Part shown: in pieces, positions 23,395 through 27,132 of the stretch
Numbering within the stretch: position 1 is the stretch's first letter
Layout of the letters: every line of letters begins with the position of its first letter
NCBI GenBank assembly: GCA_016926315.1
Contig: JAFGOU010000373.1
Coordinates: 1 to 27,132, forward strand
DNA length: 27,132 nt
Source: Chitinispirillaceae bacterium
GTDB taxonomy: Bacteria; Fibrobacterota; Chitinivibrionia; Chitinivibrionales; Chitinispirillaceae
Direction: 5' to 3'
Notes under the pieces: generated by a model
The model's database searches: none
The model's input: only the letters and a program-made list of their open reading frames with translations
What the model was told of the DNA's origin: nothing
Program-made: the position numbers and the translations under genes

Positions 23395-24513
23395 ATGAAC
23401 GCATTCCAATGCGCACCCGTGCGACAACAGCTCTTTTACGTCATGGTAGCGCTGGTAATCGTGAACATTCCTGCCGCCGGTTCTGACTGGAAACTGATCT
23501 GGTCCCAGGAGTTTGATACCGAAGGAGCGGTTGATACTTCCCATTGGCACTTTGAAACCGGGACCGGCGCAGGCGGATGGGGCAACAGCGAACTGCAATA
23601 TTACACTGACCTGCAGGAAAATGCCTTTGTACGCGACGGCAACCTTGAAATCACGGTCCAACGCAAGGACACCGCGGGTATGCACTTCACGTCCGCGCGC
23701 ATGACCACCGGCTATGGACGGTTTTCGTTCCAGTACGGCAAGGTCGAGGCGCGCATGAAGGTTCTCAAAGGCAAAGGCATGTGGCCCGCCCTCTGGATGA
23801 TGGGCCAGTCCATTGCCCATACCCCGTGGCCCGGATGCGGCGAAATCGACATCATGGAGGTCATGGACAGGGGCGGAGCGCTTGACGACCATGTCGTTCT
23901 CTCGACCGCGCACTGGCTCTATGAGGTCGACAACACGCATGCGTCATACGGACGCTCCGATACCTCCAGCGCACCTCTGGCCGACAGCTTCCATGTGTAC
24001 AGCATCACCTGGGACCAAAGCGCGATCAGGGCCTATTTTAACGGCAACCAGTTCTGGGTGATCGATATCACGCCGTCGGACCTTACCGAGTTTCACCAGC
24101 CCTTTTACCTGCTGCTCAATGCCGCGGTCGGCGGCACGCCGCTTCGCATAGCAGATCCTGCCGGTGTGACCGCCACTCTGCCGCAGACCATGTATGTCGA
24201 TTATATACGGGTGTATCAGGAATCAACGTCAGAAAGAAAACGAGCGCAAAATGAGCATCTCACAGGATCAACCATTGTTTTGCGAGGCAGGGGAAAGAAC
24301 TGGCCCATGTCTTTTCCCATCGTGAATGAAATGAACGACCGGATCACCCTGTCCCTGTATTCAATCGCAGGCAGGCTGGTTGCCAGAACCACCATACCAG
24401 TGAATCGATCACGAATAAATTCTGTGGATCTGCCGCAGGGCATCCCTTCGGGAGCGTATCTGGTTAAGGTCCAGGCGGGTTCTATGAATATCTGTTCGCG
24501 CTTATTCCTGTAA
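23395..24513 (+). CDS. Secreted GH16 endo-beta-glucanase (laminarinase-like) with C-terminal sorting module
   Basis: This 372-residue secreted enzyme has a signal peptide of about 28 residues. Residues 32-275 form a GH16 domain (W-S-Q-E-F-D near 36-41, W-G-N-S-E-L-Q-Y-Y, G-K-G-M-W-P-A-L-W-M). The retaining active site is G-E-I-D-I-M-E-V, with nucleophile Glu150, Asp152 and acid/base Glu155. The Met in the E-I-D-I-M-E version is typical of beta-1,3-glucanases, so laminarin-like glucan is the likely substrate. After a short linker, residues about 300-372 read like a type A C-terminal sorting domain (I-A-G-R-L-V-A-R, L-P-Q-G-I-P-S-G-A-Y-L-V-K-V), which would send it through a type IX-like system to the surface. 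AGGGAGA just before the ATG supports the start. Its neighbour is another glycosidase. Confidence 0.9.
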   Translation: MNAFQCAPVRQQLFYVMVALVIVNIPAAGSDWKLIWSQEFDTEGAVDTSHWHFETGTGAGGWGNSELQYYTDLQENAFVRDGNLEITVQRKDTAGMHFTSARMTTGYGRFSFQYGKVEARMKVLKGKGMWPALWMMGQSIAHTPWPGCGEIDIMEVMDRGGALDDHVVLSTAHWLYEVDNTHASYGRSDTSSAPLADSFHVYSITWDQSAIRAYFNGNQFWVIDITPSDLTEFHQPFYLLLNAAVGGTPLRIADPAGVTATLPQTMYVDYIRVYQESTSERKRAQNEHLTGSTIVLRGRGKNWPMSFPIVNEMNDRITLSLYSIAGRLVARTTIPVNRSRINSVDLPQGIPSGAYLVKVQAGSMNICSRLFL

Positions 24514-24845
24514 CGTTCTGCTAAAAAATGCGCATCAGGTAGAATGGTACAGGAATAGCAGGGTCATTTAAGTTTTTCCTCGCAAAGCTCCTTATCGTTT
24601 ACATAAGTAAACAGAATCAGTGAATGTCGCAGCGCAGGAATGGGATCGCTGATTTATATATTCAGGGAACAGAACACTTGACTTGGCTGCAGATACCTGG
24701 GGATTGGTGGAATCGACCGATAGTGATGCTATAGGGAATATGGTTTCGTGGATACCTAAGAGATGATGCTATCATATCACCCTCATACCATTTAAATCCC
24801 AGGTGCTCCGGCATACAAAAAAATATTCGTGAGAGGGGCATCGGT
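24514..24845. other. 332-bp intergenic region upstream of the GH43 gene
   Basis: No gene is seen. It contains the inverted repeat GTTTAC-ATAA-GTAAAC (24597-24612), a TTGACT (24678-24683) without a good -10 partner, and the 9-bp direct repeat TGATGCTAT at 24724-24732 and 24764-24772, exactly 40 bp apart. The second copy is embedded in the palindrome ATGAT-GCT-ATCAT (24763-24775). These look like protein-binding sites controlling the GH43 gene. No terminator for the GH16 gene is evident. Confidence 0.5.
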
Positions 24846-26528
24846 ATGCCATTAATCAGACGCAACGCTCAATGGTATTTATGCTTTCTTGCATTGTGTG
24901 CGCTGTTCGGAATCGTGTCGATTGAAGGGGCTGGGTGGCAGACGATTCACAATGATTTTTACTGGTACGACGAAGACGGAAATGCCATCCGGACAAGGAG
25001 TGGCGACCTCTTTAAACACGGGGATACCTATTACTGGTACGGCGGAACCATGGGATTCCGGCAGCAGACGTGCTATGCCTCTGCGGATTTGATTCACTGG
25101 GAATATCAAGGCATTGTGCTGCGCCATGAAACGGACGCCAACAGAATTGACATAGAGTACAACGAATCCACTGAACAATTCGTAATGTTATTAAAATATG
25201 ACGGCAACGGGGCTCACCTGGGAACCGCCACCGGTTCCGCTCCGGACGGAGCGTTCACGTTTCTCGGACAGACCCTTGTAGACGATGCCTTGATGGGCGA
25301 CATGTCCGCCTTCAAAGACGACGACGGCACATTATATATGGCATATGTGTCGTGGGCAACAGGCACCAATGCGCAGCATGGGATATATCGAATGTCCGAA
25401 GATTATGTACAGCTGGATACACGGATATACTTGTGGAACCGCGGCGGCCGCGAGGCCCCCATGATCTTCAAGCGAAACGGCATCTACTACTACGCGACTT
25501 CCCGGACCGATTGGACCGCGTCATCAGAGACGCAGTATTATTCAGCCACTGATCTGTCCGGCCCCTGGTCAAACCTGACCATGCTGTCCACTCCCGGATC
25601 CGACAACTCGTGGGATTCACAATGCGATTGGGTGTTTCCCATTGAAGGGACGGATGGAACGGTGTATGTATACGGCGGCGACCGTTGGGAAAAACCCGAT
25701 CCCCGCCGAGAGGGCGATTATGTGTGGCTGCCCCTGGAATTCGACGGGGATAAACCTGTTTTGAATTATTATCAGGATTGGGAGATTGATGTGGAGGCAG
25801 GTACATGGAGGCCGTTTGACCACCAAAGGAATCTAGCCTTGCGCAAGCCCGCCGCCGCCTCATCGGAGAGCGGTGGCAATTCCGCCGCTAATGTCACCGA
25901 TTCGGCGACGTATCTGAATTACCTCGATACGCGGTGGCAAAGCGCGGCCGGCGATCCGCAATGGATAATGGTGGACCTGGAGTCGGAAAGAAGCATAAAC
26001 AGGGTCATTCTGAAATGGCATGAAAACTACGGCCGGGCTTTTCAACTGCAAGTATCAACCGACGCATCAGCCTGGACTGATGTTTATTCTACCGCCAGGG
26101 GCGCCAGAAGATCGGTAACTGATATAACGTTTAACACGGTAACCGCGCGTTACGTGAGAATGTTCGGCACCCGGCAGGGGGGCTCAAACGGATATTCATT
26201 GTTTGATTTCATGGTCCTGAACGACTCGCTGGTGACCCCGGTGAACGCAAAAAAAAGAGCGGCTGAGGGGAAACCGGTTCTTTCGGTGAAAAAGCATCTG
26301 TGCCGCCAGAAGAGCGTTGTTTCCTATTATCTTCCTTTTGCCGCATCGATACGATTTGAGGTGTTCGATATGCAGGGAAAGCTGATAAAAAGGCAGGAGC
26401 AGGGATTTCAATGTCAGGGCAACCATGAAGAGGTTGTATCCAATGGAATCAGCCAGGGACTATATCTGTTGCGGATCATGGCAGGGGAAAGGCCGATAGG
26501 ATCAACAAAATTTGTGAGCGGCTGGTAA
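24846..26528 (+). CDS. Secreted GH43 (subfamily-24-like) glycosidase with discoidin domain and C-terminal sorting module
   Basis: This 560-residue secreted protein has a signal peptide of about 28 residues. Residues about 32-310 form a five-bladed GH43-type domain (G-D-L-F-K-H-G-D-T-Y-Y-W-Y-G-G, D-M-S-A-F-K-D-D-D-G-T-L-Y, Glu203 in R-E-A-P-M-I-F, D-S-Q-C-D-W-V with Gln249). This layout recalls the exo-beta-1,3-galactanases of GH43_24, where a Gln rather than an Asp acts as base. The segment where I expect E-R-P-K reads N-R-I-D (99-102), so the activity may differ. Residues about 330-460 are an F5/8 type C (discoidin/CBM32-like) domain. The last 75 residues resemble a sorting domain (F-E-V-F-D-M-Q-G-K-L-I-K-R, G-I-S-Q-G-L-Y-L-L-R-I). 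GAGAGGGG precedes the ATG. A strong terminator follows 41 bp after the stop. Confidence 0.82.
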   Translation: MPLIRRNAQWYLCFLALCALFGIVSIEGAGWQTIHNDFYWYDEDGNAIRTRSGDLFKHGDTYYWYGGTMGFRQQTCYASADLIHWEYQGIVLRHETDANRIDIEYNESTEQFVMLLKYDGNGAHLGTATGSAPDGAFTFLGQTLVDDALMGDMSAFKDDDGTLYMAYVSWATGTNAQHGIYRMSEDYVQLDTRIYLWNRGGREAPMIFKRNGIYYYATSRTDWTASSETQYYSATDLSGPWSNLTMLSTPGSDNSWDSQCDWVFPIEGTDGTVYVYGGDRWEKPDPRREGDYVWLPLEFDGDKPVLNYYQDWEIDVEAGTWRPFDHQRNLALRKPAAASSESGGNSAANVTDSATYLNYLDTRWQSAAGDPQWIMVDLESERSINRVILKWHENYGRAFQLQVSTDASAWTDVYSTARGARRSVTDITFNTVTARYVRMFGTRQGGSNGYSLFDFMVLNDSLVTPVNAKKRAAEGKPVLSVKKHLCRQKSVVSYYLPFAASIRFEVFDMQGKLIKRQEQGFQCQGNHEEVVSNGISQGLYLLRIMAGERPIGSTKFVSGW

Positions 26529-26568
26529 ACTTTATAAGTTACGAGAAGGAAGCGCGCGGTAAAAAAGT

Positions 26569-26616
26569 AATACCATCACCTGGTTTAATCCGAAACAGGT
26601 GATGGTATTTCTTTTT
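26569..26616. terminator. Strong bidirectional rho-independent terminator
   Basis: AATACCATCACCTG (26569-26582) and CAGGTGATGGTATT (26596-26609) form a perfect 14-bp stem with a 13-nt loop. On the + strand it is followed by TCTTTTT; on the - strand it is followed by ACTTTTTT. It therefore ends both the GH43 transcript and the converging brnT-brnA transcript. Confidence 0.93.
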
Positions 26617-26641
26617 GAGCTGACAATGTACGGTGGGATGG

Positions 26642-26869
26642 CTAAGCGACCTTTTTCGACAAATGCTCGGCAATCCATACTTTTATTATGGACTGCCGGG
26701 TGACTCCAAGTCTTTTTGCCTCTTTATCGAGGGAGTCGATTATCCAAGTGGGAAAATCGACATTCACCCGTTTAAGATGCTGCCCGGGGCGAGTCGCTCT
26801 CGAGAGGTCCAATAATTTAGAAATGTCTTTGCCTTCATCAAATAATTTGTCAAATTCTTTAGCTTTCAT
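26642..26869 (-). CDS. brnA: BrnA-like antitoxin
   Basis: This 75-residue protein fits the BrnA/CopG-type antitoxin that neutralises BrnT and represses its own operon. After a charged N-terminal part, R-V-N-V-D-F-P-T-W-I-I-D-S-L-D-K-E-A-K-R-L-G-V-T-R-Q-S-I reads as a ribbon-helix-helix DNA-binding domain (about 34-61), closing with I-K-V-W-I-A-E-H-L. AAGGAGG lies 9 bases before the ATG, inside the toxin gene, and the two genes overlap by 11 bp with toxin first, the usual brnTA order. It is AT-richer than the glycosidase genes. Confidence 0.87.
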   Translation of the reverse strand: MKAKEFDKLFDEGKDISKLLDLSRATRPGQHLKRVNVDFPTWIIDSLDKEAKRLGVTRQSIIKVWIAEHLSKKVA

Positions 26870-27125
26870 AGAGCGTAACCTCCTTTTCGCGGGACCGGCG
26901 GGCTGAAATAATGCGTATCTTGTTCTCCCGATAGGTTATTATTACCGACCAAAGAGTACTCTTTACTTTTCCAATAATTAAAAATCGTGTTTCATCTTTG
27001 GTGCGGGCAGGAATTTCCATTCGATCGGTGTCTTCCCATACTTCTTGTATTTCAATAAAATCAATCCCATGCTTTTGTTTGTTGCCGTCACTTTTTTTAG
27101 CGTCAAATTCGAATTGGTGGATCAT
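26859..27125 (-). CDS. brnT: BrnT-like ribonuclease toxin
   Basis: This 88-residue protein matches the BrnT family, RelE-fold toxins that cleave RNA. The opening F-E-F-D-A-K-K-S-x-x-N-x-x-K-H-G-I-D-F is diagnostic, followed by E-V-W-E-D, T-R-F-L-I-I-G-K-V and W-S-V-I-I-T-Y-R-E, then I-R-I-I-S-A-R-R-S-R-E-K-E with the catalytic-region arginines. Size is normal, and the start ATG (27125) lies 7 bp from the window end, so its promoter is mostly outside. The toxin gene precedes and overlaps brnA, as is typical. Confidence 0.9.
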   Translation of the reverse strand: MIHQFEFDAKKSDGNKQKHGIDFIEIQEVWEDTDRMEIPARTKDETRFLIIGKVKSTLWSVIITYRENKIRIISARRSREKEVTLYES

Positions 27126-27132
27126 ATAAATA

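Noticed and set aside
23287..23940. Upstream extension of dapF
   Set aside because: It overlaps the start of the GH16 gene on the opposite strand and precedes the standard dapF N-terminus.
1..27132. CRISPR array, tRNA or rRNA genes, or an insertion sequence transposase
   Set aside because: The only regular repeat has no spacers, no cloverleaf or rRNA stretch was recognised in the gaps, and no transposase-like protein was found.

Overview
The window is a GC-rich stretch of chromosome from a Gram-negative bacterium. It has signal peptides, lipoprotein signals, a predicted outer-membrane barrel and the meso-diaminopimelate gene dapF. Two secreted glycoside hydrolases end in a C-terminal module resembling a type IX (Por) secretion sorting domain. 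Together with the CsgG/LPP20/FecR-type envelope genes and several DUF3857-transglutaminase proteins, this points to the Fibrobacterota/Chitinivibrionia part of the FCB group. That placement is an inference from gene content, not from a marker gene.

Layout. (1) Positions 1-760 hold no convincing gene: a 21-bp tandem repeat, a terminator-like hairpin and a dense set of inverted repeats. (2) 761-7684 is a family-5 peptide ABC transporter operon on the + strand: binding protein, OppB-like permease with an enlarged external loop, OppC, OppD and OppF. A 98-bp palindromic element separates oppC from oppD. An AT-rich NYN-domain (LabA/DUF88) nuclease-like gene sits between oppD and oppF, followed by what looks like the relic of a second copy. 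(3) 7731-13469 is an envelope module. On the + strand are two paralogous CsgG-like proteins flanking a predicted barrel protein. Converging on them from the - strand is a FecR-domain, LPP20-like and FlgT/LPP20-like operon. (4) 13673-14272 is a flavodoxin-fold NAD(P)H:quinone oxidoreductase. (5) 14409-22042 holds three DUF3857/transglutaminase-like proteins: a lipoprotein with an intact Cys-His-Asp triad, an adjacent lipoprotein whose catalytic Cys is replaced, and a convergent 1266-residue TPR fusion with the triad intact. (6) 22154-23286 (- strand) is dapF overlapping by ATGA with a small PQ-loop/SemiSWEET-like membrane protein. (7) 23395-26528 (+ strand) encodes a GH16 beta-glucanase and a GH43 (subfamily-24-like) enzyme with a discoidin-type binding domain; both carry the C-terminal sorting-like module. 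(8) 26642-27125 (- strand) is a BrnT-BrnA toxin-antitoxin pair, separated from the GH43 gene by a bidirectional terminator.

How it fits together. The transporter and the two exported glycosidases suggest a heterotroph that takes up peptides and degrades beta-1,3-linked polysaccharides. The CsgG/LPP20/FecR group and the transglutaminase-like group are both exported envelope functions of unknown purpose. The least ordinary signals are the NYN gene plus relic inside the opp operon, the active/inactive transglutaminase pair, the convergent CsgG-barrel/FecR-LPP20 module, and the hairpin-rich leader and intergenic elements. All calls come from reading the sequence; no database search was run.
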